DNA of 64,000 nt from Clostridia bacterium (lineage in GTDB: Bacteria > Bacillota > Clostridia > TANB77 > CAG-508): contig JAFXVF010000015.1 in assembly GCA_017524665.1 (NCBI GenBank), positions 1 to 64,000 of the forward strand. The letters are read 5' to 3'. The translations under genes were made by a program, and so were the position numbers. Under the pieces are notes generated by a model. It was not told where the DNA came from. It did not search any database and saw only the letters and a list, made by a program, of their open reading frames with translations. Each line of letters starts with the position of its first letter. Position 1 is the stretch's first letter. Of this stretch, positions 1 through 8,889 are shown piece after piece.

Positions 1-741
1 ATCAGTAAGTGTTCCATTTTCTTTTGCTAAAACTTTCCATCCATTAGTATATTTAGGATATGAAACAGTAATTGCATCATTATATTTTAGCTTTACTGAA
101 ATTTCTTGTTCTTCTTCAGGATATAAATATATTATTGGCTTATCTGCACTTAACCAATATGAAGCACCATATGTTTGAATATTTTTAAATTCATCATCTG
201 TGTAAACAGGTATTATATTAATATTATTAATACTTTCTTCAGTTGGAATTACTAAAACATATGCTGAATTTCCACTCAGTCCATGTGAACTGTCCCACAT
301 ATAAATATCAACATTACTATTTTGGTATTCAATGCCAGCCAATCTTGCTTTCAAAGTAATAAATCTAGATGCTTGATATGAAAATACTATATATTCTTTA
401 GTAGAATCTGAATATTTTGCATTTATTCCCCACTTATCGCAATATGACTTATAGTTTGAATAACTCATGACCTCTTTTACCTCAAAAGTGTCTATTTTCA
501 AATAATCATAATCTGCCAAAGATAAATATTGTATATCATAATCACCTGCATAATCTTTTTCAATAATATAGTAATCTGTATTTTTATAAGTCTTTACACT
601 AACTGTATCAGGTATAAGACGTTGTGATGATGTTATTTTATTAAATATAAAATAACCTACAATTATAAATATAACAAGAAAAATACACACTATAATTATT
701 GCAGTTTTTAGACTAATTTTTATTTGTTTTTTTTCTTCCAT
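1..741 (-). CDS. membrane-anchored hypothetical protein (3' part cut by window edge)
   Basis: Open minus-strand frame from an ATG at 741 running off the left edge (247 codons visible). A GGAGGG ribosome binding site lies 8 nt upstream of the ATG. Residues 1-8 are charged and residues 9-32 form one hydrophobic segment, giving an N-in membrane anchor; the rest is a soluble domain rich in Tyr and Asp. The last visible part contains KPIIYLYPEEEQEISVKL, then a Tyr/Trp-rich stretch (SYPKYTNGW), a pattern I associate with uncharacterised clostridial surface proteins. No enzymatic motif seen. Base composition matches the AT-rich resident genes and no in-frame CGG is present. Function unknown. Confidence 0.8.
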   Translation of the reverse strand, partial: MEEKKQIKISLKTAIIIVCIFLVIFIIVGYFIFNKITSSQRLIPDTVSVKTYKNTDYYIIEKDYAGDYDIQYLSLADYDYLKIDTFEVKEVMSYSNYKSYCDKWGINAKYSDSTKEYIVFSYQASRFITLKARLAGIEYQNSNVDIYMWDSSHGLSGNSAYVLVIPTEESINNINIIPVYTDDEFKNIQTYGASYWLSADKPIIYLYPEEEQEISVKLKYNDAITVSYPKYTNGWKVLAKENGTLTD

Positions 742-1345
742 TTTATGTCCCTCCAGTATCTTTTTTAATTACAATTATAATAGCATATTCGATATTTTTT
801 TGCAATATAATATATATTTTCAAGGGGGTACTATTATCAAAGTTTTGTGCAAATAGGAGGAGGCAAAAAAAGATATAGAACCCCTACCTCGATTTTGCCT
901 CAATTATCGTAGCGGCGCACTGTGTGCGCCATTTTTATATACAACAAACTATATTACTTTTATATAAAAACTCCTTAAAATCGATTCTCGTGCGTCGTTT
1001 TTTTGTCAATTTTTTACTAAAATTGACATTTTGTATAATTAATGGATTACTTAGTGATTCGCAACAAAAATTTAACAATTTTATTGAAATTTTGATTTAA
1101 ATCGATTTATTTAAAAAATTACATTTTAATATGTAATTTGTCATATTAAATATTAAAATGTCTTAAAATTGATTTTGACGCGTTTGAGTTGTAAAATAAT
1201 TTTATATATTAGAAATAAAAAAATCACATTAAAATTATAAAATTTTAACGCGATTTATAAAAAAAAAATATCAAGCAACAAATGTTCGCTTTTTGAAATA
1301 GGGTATGTTCCCTCTTTCCTACTTGATCCAAAATCTTTACTATAA
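742..1345. other. 604-bp AT-rich intergenic region with several hairpins, no gene seen
   Basis: No convincing coding frame. It contains a hairpin with arms GAGGCAAAA (860-868) and TTTTGCCTC (893-901), a terminator-like hairpin at 914-937, a 9-bp hairpin GTCAATTTT/AAAATTGAC (1005-1027), and degenerate AT-rich inverted repeats around 1120-1165 and 1226-1262. The last resembles the clean terminator hairpin at 2207-2245. The motif CTTAAAAT(C/T)GATT occurs twice (near 974 and 1163). The phrase TTTTGTGCAAATAG occurs here (near 844) and again at about 2186, so part of this region is duplicated across the neighbouring gene. Confidence 0.5.
914..937 (+). terminator. rho-independent terminator, + strand
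   Basis: A perfect 7-bp GC-rich stem GGCGCAC/GTGCGCC with a 3-nt loop is followed by ATTTTT. The T tract exists only in the + direction although no + strand gene precedes it, which hints at a short transcript including the 860-901 hairpin. Confidence 0.6.
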
Positions 1346-2119
1346 CTATTTTTTATCATATTTATAATAAATTTTCATTCCATCTACTGGTGCAATATGT
1401 GTGGATATATAGTCATTTATCTTTTCGTCAGTTATATTTTTTGTAAAAACTAATTCATATAGCTCTTTGTCATTAATATTTTTATTTTTTAAACGTCCAT
1501 TAGAATAATAATTTTCAATAAGTTGTATTATTTCTTCTAATTCTGGTACAGATTGATTATCTGGTATTATATCTAATACTTTTTCTCTTGTAGGTGAAAT
1601 TTGAACTGATATTGGACTGTAAAAGCTTCCCATTAAAAATGTACTAATAAGGCACTTTGGCTTTTCCCAATACCATCCATTAGAATCATATACATAATCT
1701 TCGTATGGATAATGATAATCTGTAATATAAATCATTTTTTCGATTAATTCAGTAAAATTTTCTGTATCCAAATCATATTCAAGATTATATTTTAAAGAAT
1801 AATATGTTGGTAGGAAACAATCAGTTGTTACCATATTATCTTTATTTACATAAAGATGAAAGTAATTGCCATCAAGATATGAAGATGAAATCGTAAATAT
1901 AACTCCATCTGTTAGAAATTCTTTTCTAAAAATTACTTCTTCTGTGTTTTTATATACATATTGCGTCTTTGAAATAATTTTCCAGTCACCGTCTCCATAC
2001 TTAGTATTTAGATATTCAATAGCAATATTTTGTTTAGTATTTGTTGTACAAATAATTATAGCTGTAACAGCAATAAATATAATTATTAATAAAATAATTA
2101 GTATTTTTTTATTTTTCAT
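1346..2119 (-). CDS. membrane-anchored hypothetical protein
   Basis: 257 residues with a clear RBS (AAGGAGAG) before the ATG. Residues 1-5 are basic, residues 6-25 are one hydrophobic helix, and the remainder is predicted extracytoplasmic. Near residue 33 the segment IEYLNTKYGDGDWKI resembles small clostridial membrane proteins in which a YLxxKYGDGxW motif follows a single TM helix; that likeness is from memory and no function is established. Its neighbour at 1-741 has the same TM-plus-Tyr-rich-domain architecture and the two may be distant relatives. Orientation and spacing do not suggest a tight operon. Confidence 0.75.
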   Translation of the reverse strand: MKNKKILIILLIIIFIAVTAIIICTTNTKQNIAIEYLNTKYGDGDWKIISKTQYVYKNTEEVIFRKEFLTDGVIFTISSSYLDGNYFHLYVNKDNMVTTDCFLPTYYSLKYNLEYDLDTENFTELIEKMIYITDYHYPYEDYVYDSNGWYWEKPKCLISTFLMGSFYSPISVQISPTREKVLDIIPDNQSVPELEEIIQLIENYYSNGRLKNKNINDKELYELVFTKNITDEKINDYISTHIAPVDGMKIYYKYDKK

Positions 2120-2206
2120 ATGATACTCTCCTTTTATAGTATAAATTGATTATATATGATTAGTTTGTTTTTAGCAAAGGATTGTTTTGTGCAAATAGAT
2201 ATAAAA

Positions 2207-2245
2207 AAATTCACATTAAAAATATAAAATTTTAATGTGAATTTT
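2207..2245 (-). terminator. AT-rich hairpin terminator
   Basis: A long, nearly perfect stem (AATTCACATTAAAA against its complement) with a T run on the minus strand, just after the stop of the 2274-2834 gene. A degenerate relative lies at about 1226-1262. Confidence 0.7.
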
Positions 2246-2273
2246 GAAAACTTTACAAAAAACGACTGCACAT

Positions 2274-2834
2274 TTATCTTTCCTCTTGTTCTGGTTGTCT
2301 TGGAGTATTTGGTAATGCATCTCCTGGACGTATTACTCCTCTTTCTTCTTTTACTTTTTTTAGTCGTTCAATAATTTCTATTACTTCTTCTGACGAATTA
2401 ACTACAACATCATTTTCACGCAACATTGTTACAGAAGCAATTTCGCCGTTTTCGTTAAATGTAGCAACAAGTTGTGCATTTTTTTCTTTTAAGCTATCCA
2501 AATGGTCTGTATTAATATATTTTCCAATATTTTCTCCCGCAATATTCATTAATTCACTTATAGATACTTTTCTACCAGCCAAAACTCGGAAATCAGAGGT
2601 TACAGCTGAATTTTGTCTATCGTATTCTTCATAATGAAAACCAGACAGTTTTTCACCTTTATATAATTCTTCAAGCAAATCTCTACTAAACCTTTCTAAT
2701 GACAAACCTTGATGTGCTACGTACAAATCATCATCAAAATATAATCCTAACGTACTTACAATTCTTTCGTCTTCAATTTTTATTCCTAACTGGTTTAATA
2801 AATCGTTTAGCCTTTTAGTATCTTCATGTTCCAT
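2274..2834 (-). CDS. hypothetical protein, 186 aa
   Basis: Soluble acidic protein with a good RBS (AAAGGAGG) before its ATG. No signal peptide or membrane helix. The C-terminus, from about residue 150, is a charged helix (IEIIERLKKVKEERG) followed by a Pro/Glu-rich tail. No family recognised. The following minus-strand feature is the terminator at 2207-2245. The preceding gene (2858-3307) ends 23 bp upstream, so the two are probably co-transcribed. Confidence 0.7.
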   Translation of the reverse strand: MEHEDTKRLNDLLNQLGIKIEDERIVSTLGLYFDDDLYVAHQGLSLERFSRDLLEELYKGEKLSGFHYEEYDRQNSAVTSDFRVLAGRKVSISELMNIAGENIGKYINTDHLDSLKEKNAQLVATFNENGEIASVTMLRENDVVVNSSEEVIEIIERLKKVKEERGVIRPGDALPNTPRQPEQEER

Positions 2835-2857
2835 TTTTTACCTCCTTTTAAAATTTC

Positions 2858-3307
2858 TTAACTTATATGTAATAGTTTAAAAATAAAATTTTTAAACTTT
2901 GTAAAGAAATTTTCTTTATATTCTACTAATGCTGTTTCTTGCTTATTATTTTTTTCTATGTCTTTCGCTTCTTCATTATTTTTAAACAATTCATCTGGGC
3001 TGTATTTTTCCCTTTTTTCTTGTTCTTCTTTCATTTCATTTAATTCTAATATTTCATTTATCTTTTCTTTTTGTTCTTCTGTTGCAAAATAATCTTGATA
3101 TAGAGATACAATTATGGCATTTGTTTCTTTTGAAATATTTTGCTTAGATAAATCTATTGAAGGATCAATAGCAAATTGGTAGTCTTTATCCATGTTTGTT
3201 TCATAGAATTCAATTTTTTCTTTAGGTATTTTATTATATTCTTCTTGAGGAAAATATTTTATTATTTCAACAACTTCTTTATATGCTTTTGTATATTTAC
3301 TGTTCAT
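2858..3307 (-). CDS. hypothetical charged protein, 149 aa
   Basis: Start chosen at the ATG at 3307 (MNSKYTKAY), which has GGAGAG about 10 nt upstream; an in-frame ATG further up at 3343 would place the RBS inside the gene. The protein is Lys/Glu-rich, with a coiled-coil-like middle (about residues 75-115) and a C-terminal amphipathic Phe/Lys segment (FFTKFKNFIFKLL) that could touch the membrane. No family recognised. It overlaps the end of a short protein-like frame at 3297-3395. Confidence 0.65.
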   Translation of the reverse strand: MNSKYTKAYKEVVEIIKYFPQEEYNKIPKEKIEFYETNMDKDYQFAIDPSIDLSKQNISKETNAIIVSLYQDYFATEEQKEKINEILELNEMKEEQEKREKYSPDELFKNNEEAKDIEKNNKQETALVEYKENFFTKFKNFIFKLLHIS

Positions 3308-3395
3308 CTTGAGTTTTCTCTCCTTCTTCTCTTGGTATTTCACGTTTACTTAAATCAGCTATTTGTTTAATAGTCTGTAATTTTATCTTCAGGTA
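3297..3395 (-). pseudogene. possible 3' remnant of a lost gene
   Basis: A 32-codon frame with a protein-like sequence (containing TIKQIADLSKREIPREEGE) ends in TAA inside the start of the 2858-3307 gene. It is bounded upstream by a stop and has no ATG, GTG or TTG start. It looks like the C-terminal tail of a gene whose body is gone, with the classic stop/start overlap of an operon preserved. No CGG is involved, so it is not one of the frameshift sites described elsewhere. Chance is possible for so short a frame. Confidence 0.35.
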
Positions 3396-3490
3396 TTAGC
3401 ATTGTTATTTCTAATAATATAATTATAAAATAAAAACATTTAAAATGCAAACTTATAGATAATGAAGACAACTAACTTTTATTGCATTCA

Positions 3491-4813
3491 TTAATTAAAA
3501 TCCTTTATTCTCTCTTTAAAATCCGTAAAATCTATCAGTTTCCAAGACCAGTTTTCGTTACTTATAGTTCCAGGCATATTTATTCTTGCACTTTCGTCTA
3601 GGCCTAATACATCTTGTACCATGATTATAGCCATTTGAGCCTTGCATTTTATTAAGTACTGCATAATTCCAATATTAACATTTATATTATTACAATTATT
3701 TCGCTTTAAAAATTCTTTTAGACTTTGCTTGTATTCCTCACTAAGTGTTTTATACCAACCATATATTGTATTGCAATCATGATTTCCTGGAAATACTAAA
3801 ACATTTTCTGCATCATTGTCTCTATCTATCAAGTTATTAAAATCTATTGTAAACTGCAAAATTTTTTGCCTTGTGAAATTATAATGTTCTCTTAAAGCTA
3901 CAGTTTCTTCTCTTATATCTCCTAAGTCTTCTATTATTAAGTTTTCTTTTTTTACTTTTTTGCTTTTAAGAAGTTCATCAAAAAATACATAGCTTAAACC
4001 ATCTGAATAAAAACCTTCTTTTCCTGATTTACCAATAGGAATCTTAAAAAACGAATCATATCCTCTAAAATAATCTATTCGGATTTTATCGAATAATTTT
4101 AATTGATATTCAAACCTTTTAATTAGATATTTACACTTCTTTTTCTTTATATTTTCAACATTATATACAGGACTATTCCATTTTTGACCATCACTATTAA
4201 AGTAATCTGGTGGGGTTCCTGCTTCATATGTAAATTTGCCATCTTTCATTTCAAAACATTCTGGATGATATTTTGTTTCTGCGGAATTAAAGACAGGATA
4301 AACTGGCATATCACCAATTATCTTTACATTCTTTTTATTTGCATATTTCTTTAGTTCCATCCATTGTTTGTGCAAAATATATTGTATGAATAATATGTAT
4401 TCCCTATCTTCCCCTTTTTCATCTTGCATAAAATCTGCATATTCATTTATTTCTTTTGTTTTTATAAATTTATCATACTTACTATCTTTTTTGAAATTTG
4501 AAAACGCTTCTTTATAATACTTTTCTTTAAAATCATCGTATAATGCTCTATCTTTATTCTCTCTAGTTTCAGGGGCTTTAATTAGTCCATCTTCTTTTAG
4601 TTTATCTAAAGACAAATATTTACTTTCTAAGGCATAATAACTTATTGGAGAATACGGCGATTCTTCATGAGCATTTATAGGCAGTATCTCCCAATAAGAT
4701 ATATTATTTTCACTTAATATATCAATAAATTCATAAGCTTCATATCCAAAATCTCCTATTCCATATTTACTTGGAAGTGAAAATATTGGTAATAAAATCC
4801 CTTTTTCTTTCAT
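3491..4813 (-). CDS. malQ: 4-alpha-glucanotransferase (amylomaltase, GH77)
   Basis: 440 residues, somewhat shorter than the usual 490-500. GH77 enzymes transfer alpha-1,4-glucan segments between maltooligosaccharides in the cytoplasm. Visible family signatures: GILLPIFSLPSKYGIGDFG at the N-terminus, GDMPVYP (about 165), RIDYFRG (about 247, catalytic Asp nucleophile; the usual motif is RxDHFRG with His, here Tyr), IEDLG (about 295, acid/base Glu) and GNHDCNT (about 345, transition-state Asp). It stands alone: the neighbours are unknown proteins, so a local glycogen pathway is not evident. Start ATG at 4813; the RBS is outside the core consensus. Confidence 0.9.
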   Translation of the reverse strand: MKEKGILLPIFSLPSKYGIGDFGYEAYEFIDILSENNISYWEILPINAHEESPYSPISYYALESKYLSLDKLKEDGLIKAPETRENKDRALYDDFKEKYYKEAFSNFKKDSKYDKFIKTKEINEYADFMQDEKGEDREYILFIQYILHKQWMELKKYANKKNVKIIGDMPVYPVFNSAETKYHPECFEMKDGKFTYEAGTPPDYFNSDGQKWNSPVYNVENIKKKKCKYLIKRFEYQLKLFDKIRIDYFRGYDSFFKIPIGKSGKEGFYSDGLSYVFFDELLKSKKVKKENLIIEDLGDIREETVALREHYNFTRQKILQFTIDFNNLIDRDNDAENVLVFPGNHDCNTIYGWYKTLSEEYKQSLKEFLKRNNCNNINVNIGIMQYLIKCKAQMAIIMVQDVLGLDESARINMPGTISNENWSWKLIDFTDFKERIKDFN

Positions 4814-4835
4814 TTTTTTTACCTCACTAAATGTA

Positions 4836-5507
4836 TTAATCGTCTAGTGCAGTCCTTTCATCTTCAGGAATTCTAGCATATTCTGTTCCTAAAAGCTTTT
4901 CCCTTGACATGCTTGTATAATATACGTTTCTTTTGTGGCTACCATCTTTGTTAAACATATTTAAAAATCTTTTCTTCTGCTCTACACTCATTCCATCTTG
5001 ATCATTTTCTAAATCAATTTGGGTTATTGGCATAAAACCTAATTGTTCATGTGCCATTGCAATATTATGATTAAAAAATATTGGTGATACTGCAAACAAT
5101 GTCGTAATTGTACTATCTTTTTTGAATATATCTTGAAGTCTTGAAAGGAAATCTTCTAGCTGGTCTTTAAAAAATTGATAAAATGCCTCATCACCTAATT
5201 TTGCTTTTAAGCTTCTTAAGTCTTTAGGAATTAAATGCATATGTAATGTGTTTTCTATCCTTCCATAACAGAACATCTTATTAACGTTAGTAAAGCGTTC
5301 AGATTGTTCATGCTGAGTTTGAATTCTCTCAATTTGTGAAATCAAAAACTGTTCAATATTATTATCATCAATTTTTAGCTCATTAAACTTAGCATGTAAA
5401 TCTTCATCACTCATAGAATCTAATAATCCTAATAAGTAATTTACAGCTACTTCATTTTCTGCTGTTCTTCTATCCATTAACCAAGCTTTTATTTCATTTT
5501 TTTTCAT
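4836..5507 (-). CDS. hypothetical protein, 223 aa
   Basis: Soluble protein with RBS (CTGGAGG) 8 nt before the ATG at 5507. The N-terminal 60 residues are helical and acidic. The middle (about 80-160) contains CYGRIENTLHMHLIPKDL and an alternating helix/strand pattern that could be an alpha/beta fold. No catalytic signature that I can name. Probably first or second in a short unit with the 115-aa protein upstream (5542-5889, 34 bp away). Confidence 0.7.
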   Translation of the reverse strand: MKKNEIKAWLMDRRTAENEVAVNYLLGLLDSMSDEDLHAKFNELKIDDNNIEQFLISQIERIQTQHEQSERFTNVNKMFCYGRIENTLHMHLIPKDLRSLKAKLGDEAFYQFFKDQLEDFLSRLQDIFKKDSTITTLFAVSPIFFNHNIAMAHEQLGFMPITQIDLENDQDGMSVEQKKRFLNMFNKDGSHKRNVYYTSMSREKLLGTEYARIPEDERTALDD

Positions 5508-5541
5508 AAAAACCTCCAGTATATCTTTATTATAGTATAAG

Positions 5542-5889
5542 CTATAATACGTCTATTTCAGAATTTTCAACCTTTTTATATAAATCGGCAGCTATCTTCT
5601 TAATTTCTTCGCTATCGATCTTATGAAAATTTTTTAATTTCTCTTTTATTAATTCTGTGCTTGGATTTCTTGAACCAATATATCCCAAATCAGCTAAACG
5701 TTGCAACTCGTGTAAAAACAATTCTTTTCTTCTTTCTGAAGATATTTGAAAAATTTTACTGCTTTCTGGAGTTAGCTGTGTAGCAATAAACAACACATTT
5801 TTTTCGTCGTCGCTAAGATTTAATTTAGAAATTCTATCAATTATGTCAAGTGCGTCACTTGACTGATTAAGACTTTGAATCACTAACAT
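5542..5889 (-). CDS. hypothetical protein, 115 aa
   Basis: Small helical, acidic protein. RBS AGGAGG lies 7 nt before the ATG. It contains DIIDRISKLNLSDDEKNVLF, consistent with a helical bundle. No membrane helix, no Cys, no recognised domain. Spacing to the downstream 223-aa gene suggests co-transcription. Confidence 0.65.
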   Translation of the reverse strand: MLVIQSLNQSSDALDIIDRISKLNLSDDEKNVLFIATQLTPESSKIFQISSERRKELFLHELQRLADLGYIGSRNPSTELIKEKLKNFHKIDSEEIKKIAADLYKKVENSEIDVL

Positions 5890-5927
5890 AATAAACCTCC
5901 TATTTTTTTGTATAAAGACAACATACT

Positions 5928-7367
5928 TTATTTTGTGGCTGTGTATTTTAAATATTCTATATCAACTTGATTTTCAATAGTTACATTTTTAGCTGGAATT
6001 ATTCTTGATGCTGAGTTATCTATATCTTTTTTTACAAATGGAATAAGTACAACACATGCTCCTATCAAAATTAATACTTCTATTATAATAACAATTGTCT
6101 TATGCTTCTTAAATACTTTTAAAATCACTGCATATATACTAAATATTAAAATTAAAGCAATAGCAACTATCATGTTATAAAGCATATATGGAAGTTTTTC
6201 AACTGAATGGTCCGCAATAATATTAGTGGTATAAACTAACCCATCGGCATAATATGTAACTTGCCCAAGAACTTGATTTTGTTTAATAGGTGCAACTATT
6301 TCATCTTTAATAGAGATTGACTTAGTCAAATTTTCTTTACTTATGTCATTTGGTATTATTGTTGAAATGTCACTATCAACAATAACATTAAGATTTGCTG
6401 TATCTTTTGTTGCCTTTCCGACATTTACTGTTGCTACTATATCTCCATGTTCAGCAATTGTATTGATAGAATAGTTATCATAGGCAAATTCGAAAAGCCT
6501 TTTTGTATCATAAAATCGATCATTTAGTCCAAGACTATTTATTGATTTACCACCTAAAACAACCGAAATCAATTCCATATTATTATATGAGCTACTTGCT
6601 ACTAAACACTCGCCTGCAGGAGTAGTGTGCCCTGTTTTAATACCTGTGCAATATGAATAATAATATGTACCAGGCAATAACAGCTCATTAGTGTTTTTTA
6701 GTTTCCTTTCTAATGAGTATATAGACGTTGAAGGTAATGTATATGCTTTTGTTTTTACAATTTCATTGAATATATTGTATTTACGACATTCTTTTGCAAT
6801 CAAATATAAATCATAAGCTGTACAATAATGGTCTTCATTGTGCATGCCATTTGCGTTTATAAAATGAAGATTTTCACAGCCTAATTCCTTTGCTCTGCTA
6901 TTACACAATTCTGCAAAAGCCTCTATGCTTCCACTGATATGTTCTGCTAAAACGTTTGCAGCCTCATTAGCACTTGGAACTAGAAGCGCATACAATAAGT
7001 CTTTAATTGTAAATTCCTCTCCTGCTTTTAAATTGGCATTTGAATAGCCATTAGGAACCATATCAATTGCATTTTGAGAAACAATAGCTGTATCAGACAA
7101 TTTACAGTTTTCAATAGTAACTAATGCAGTAAGTATTTTGGTAGTGCTTGCAGGATACATTTTTTCATGTGCATTTTTTTCGTAAATTATTTTACCAGTA
7201 CTAGGTTCTGCAATAAATACAGCCTTACACCCTAGCTCTGGAATATTTTCCAACTTTTTTTGATTTTCTTGAATATATTTAAAATTGACATTTGTTGCAT
7301 AAATCCTAATTGGACAAAGCACAATAAATAATATTATTAAGAAGTTAATTAAAATTTTCTTTTTCAT
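5928..7367 (-). CDS. D-alanyl-D-alanine carboxypeptidase (S11 family) with C-terminal membrane helices
   Basis: 479-residue penicillin-binding protein of the DacF/DacA type, trimming the stem peptide of peptidoglycan outside the cell. An N-terminal signal segment ends near residue 24. Catalytic motifs: SxxK as STTK (residues 74-77), SxN as SAN (about 132) and KTG as GIKTGHTT (about 240). The usual beta-rich C-terminal domain follows (about 290-385). Unusually, two hydrophobic segments lie near residues 390-445, so this copy is anchored by C-terminal TM helices rather than by an amphipathic tail. A second S11 enzyme lies at 40843-42076. Confidence 0.9.
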   Translation of the reverse strand: MKKKILINFLIILFIVLCPIRIYATNVNFKYIQENQKKLENIPELGCKAVFIAEPSTGKIIYEKNAHEKMYPASTTKILTALVTIENCKLSDTAIVSQNAIDMVPNGYSNANLKAGEEFTIKDLLYALLVPSANEAANVLAEHISGSIEAFAELCNSRAKELGCENLHFINANGMHNEDHYCTAYDLYLIAKECRKYNIFNEIVKTKAYTLPSTSIYSLERKLKNTNELLLPGTYYYSYCTGIKTGHTTPAGECLVASSSYNNMELISVVLGGKSINSLGLNDRFYDTKRLFEFAYDNYSINTIAEHGDIVATVNVGKATKDTANLNVIVDSDISTIIPNDISKENLTKSISIKDEIVAPIKQNQVLGQVTYYADGLVYTTNIIADHSVEKLPYMLYNMIVAIALILIFSIYAVILKVFKKHKTIVIIIEVLILIGACVVLIPFVKKDIDNSASRIIPAKNVTIENQVDIEYLKYTATK

Positions 7368-7476
7368 TTTTTTCCCTTAGACTAACAATTTTGATATAAT
7401 TATACACTATATATTTTGATTTTCAATGCTTTAATCTTTAAAATTTAAACACATTCAAAACATGCTATTACGCTAT

Positions 7477-7505
7477 TTGACAATAGATCAAAAATTTTAT
7501 ATAAT
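7477..7505 (+). promoter_or_regulatory. sigma-A type promoter of the YhhN unit
   Basis: TTGACA (7477-7482), 17-bp spacer, TATAAT (7500-7505). Perfect consensus ahead of the GC-richer gene at 7559. The leader carries AATTCC and GGAATT around the RBS, which could fold over it. Confidence 0.85.
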
Positions 7506-7558
7506 CTAAAACACGTTGATACCAAACTTCAGAGGATAATTCCAAAGGAGGAATTGCA

Positions 7559-8191
7559 ATGAATCGGTGGTTTGATAGATTGCCCATAATCGGAAGCATT
7601 ATACCTGGCAAAATTGTTCTGAGTTTCTTGATGCTGTTGTTTGCTGTGTTCACGCAAGCATTTTTTAAGAATTTTGAGAGTTCTCTTTGCATTGTCGCAA
7701 TGGGTTTCTCATTTCTTGGAGATGTTGCATTGAACCACAAAAAAGACCACAGTAAGCAGACTAAGAATGATCTCATCATTGGCGGAATTGCATTCGTCTT
7801 GGCTCACATGTTTTACTGCGCGACCTACTTCCAAAAAATTCAGGCTAAAGGATATCAGCTGTGGAACTTCGGCGCTTGTGTTGCATTAGCCATCTTGGGT
7901 TTCATCACGGTGGCAATGCTCATAACCAGGAGCACAACAATGAATTCCAACCTGTATATTCTCGGATTGGCATATCTGTGGCTTACAGGAGTGAACTACA
8001 CGACAATCTTTTCTTATGCTTACTCAGTAAAGTCAATAGAATCTCTTGTCGCCTTGGGTGGCTTGATGTTCTTAGCTTCTGATGTAATCATTGGACTTGA
8101 GAAGTTTTCTGGGCTCAAATCGGGACTTGCACGCGAATTGGTTTGGTGGCTCTATCCAATCGGGCAAATCATCATTATCGCAATTGCATAG
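7559..8191 (+). CDS. YhhN/TMEM86 family membrane protein (lysoplasmalogenase-like)
   Basis: 210 residues, about seven TM helices. Family marks: FLGDVALN (about 52), a helix with AHMFYCATYF, ASDVIIG (about 180) and a terminal WWLYPIGQ. Proteins of this family include lysoplasmalogenases that hydrolyse the vinyl ether of lysoplasmalogens; activity here is inference. It is a self-contained unit: perfect promoter, AAAGGAGG RBS, strong terminator, on the + strand between minus-strand genes. Base composition and codon use differ from the flanks (many C- and G-ending codons). Codon 3 is CGG; a +1 shift there would end the protein after a few codons, so this gene needs CGG read as a sense codon. Confidence 0.85.
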   Translation: MNRWFDRLPIIGSIIPGKIVLSFLMLLFAVFTQAFFKNFESSLCIVAMGFSFLGDVALNHKKDHSKQTKNDLIIGGIAFVLAHMFYCATYFQKIQAKGYQLWNFGACVALAILGFITVAMLITRSTTMNSNLYILGLAYLWLTGVNYTTIFSYAYSVKSIESLVALGGLMFLASDVIIGLEKFSGLKSGLARELVWWLYPIGQIIIIAIA

Positions 8192-8193
8192 CA

Positions 8194-8238
8194 AAGAGCG
8201 GCTTGTTCATTCACATGAATAGGCCGCTCTTGCTTTTG
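8194..8238 (+). terminator. strong rho-independent terminator of the YhhN unit
   Basis: Stem AGAGCGGC/GCCGCTCT with an inner TTCAT/ATGAA stem, followed by a T-rich run (TTGCTTTTGTTTT). Confidence 0.85.
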
Positions 8239-8251
8239 TTTTCCAATATTT

Positions 8252-8818
8252 TCAATTTATTCCGTGTGGTGTATCTTTAAATACACGTTTAGATATGTTT
8301 TTAGCTTTTACAAAATCTGTAGCGTATACTTTATCTTCATATAGGTAAATGCTACATTTATTATCTCCCAAAGACCATACAGGATTGAAATTAAGCTTTG
8401 GCGTTTTAAATCTTTGCAAACTATTGCTTAAGTCATAGTATTCAATATATAGGTAATAAGAATTATTTGGAAATATTGCAGACAAAAGGATTCCTGTAAG
8501 GCCGTGACTTATTATAAGAGAGCTTTCCTTATCCCATCCTACGATATTGCCTTGTACTTTTGTTCCATTGTTTTTTACTAATTTTATTTCGTTTACATTT
8601 TTACGGTTTATTAAAAATATAATAAGAAAAAGGGGCAAACTTATAAATGGAATAAATAATATAGATATTACAATTCCTTCTACAAATTTAGAGATATCAA
8701 AATTTGAATAAATAATTCCCGCTATACCAGCTACGATACATAAAGCAAATGCTGCATATAGCATGTATCGAAATATAAAAACGGAATCTTCTACTTTATA
8801 ACATAATTTCTTTTTCAT
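8252..8818 (-). CDS. membrane protein of unknown function
   Basis: Start set at the ATG at 8818 (MKKKLCYKVED) because GGGAGGT lies 7 nt before it; an upstream in-frame ATG has no RBS. Two hydrophobic helices (about residues 15-38 and 48-72), then a soluble C-terminal domain of about 115 residues with alternating hydrophobic/polar pattern. No family recognised. No CGG in frame. It ends right after the terminator of the + strand YhhN unit. Confidence 0.7.
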   Translation of the reverse strand: MKKKLCYKVEDSVFIFRYMLYAAFALCIVAGIAGIIYSNFDISKFVEGIVISILFIPFISLPLFLIIFLINRKNVNEIKLVKNNGTKVQGNIVGWDKESSLIISHGLTGILLSAIFPNNSYYLYIEYYDLSNSLQRFKTPKLNFNPVWSLGDNKCSIYLYEDKVYATDFVKAKNISKRVFKDTPHGIN

Positions 8819-8889
8819 AATGTTACCTCCCATTGCAATATAAAAAAGTATAATATAATAAAATTTTATAGTCAATAACATAAAATATG

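Noticed and set aside
847-912. 21-codon GTG frame (VQIGGGKKRYRTPTS...)
   Set aside because: No RBS at a working distance, overlaps a hairpin and ends just before a terminator; more likely part of a non-coding structure.
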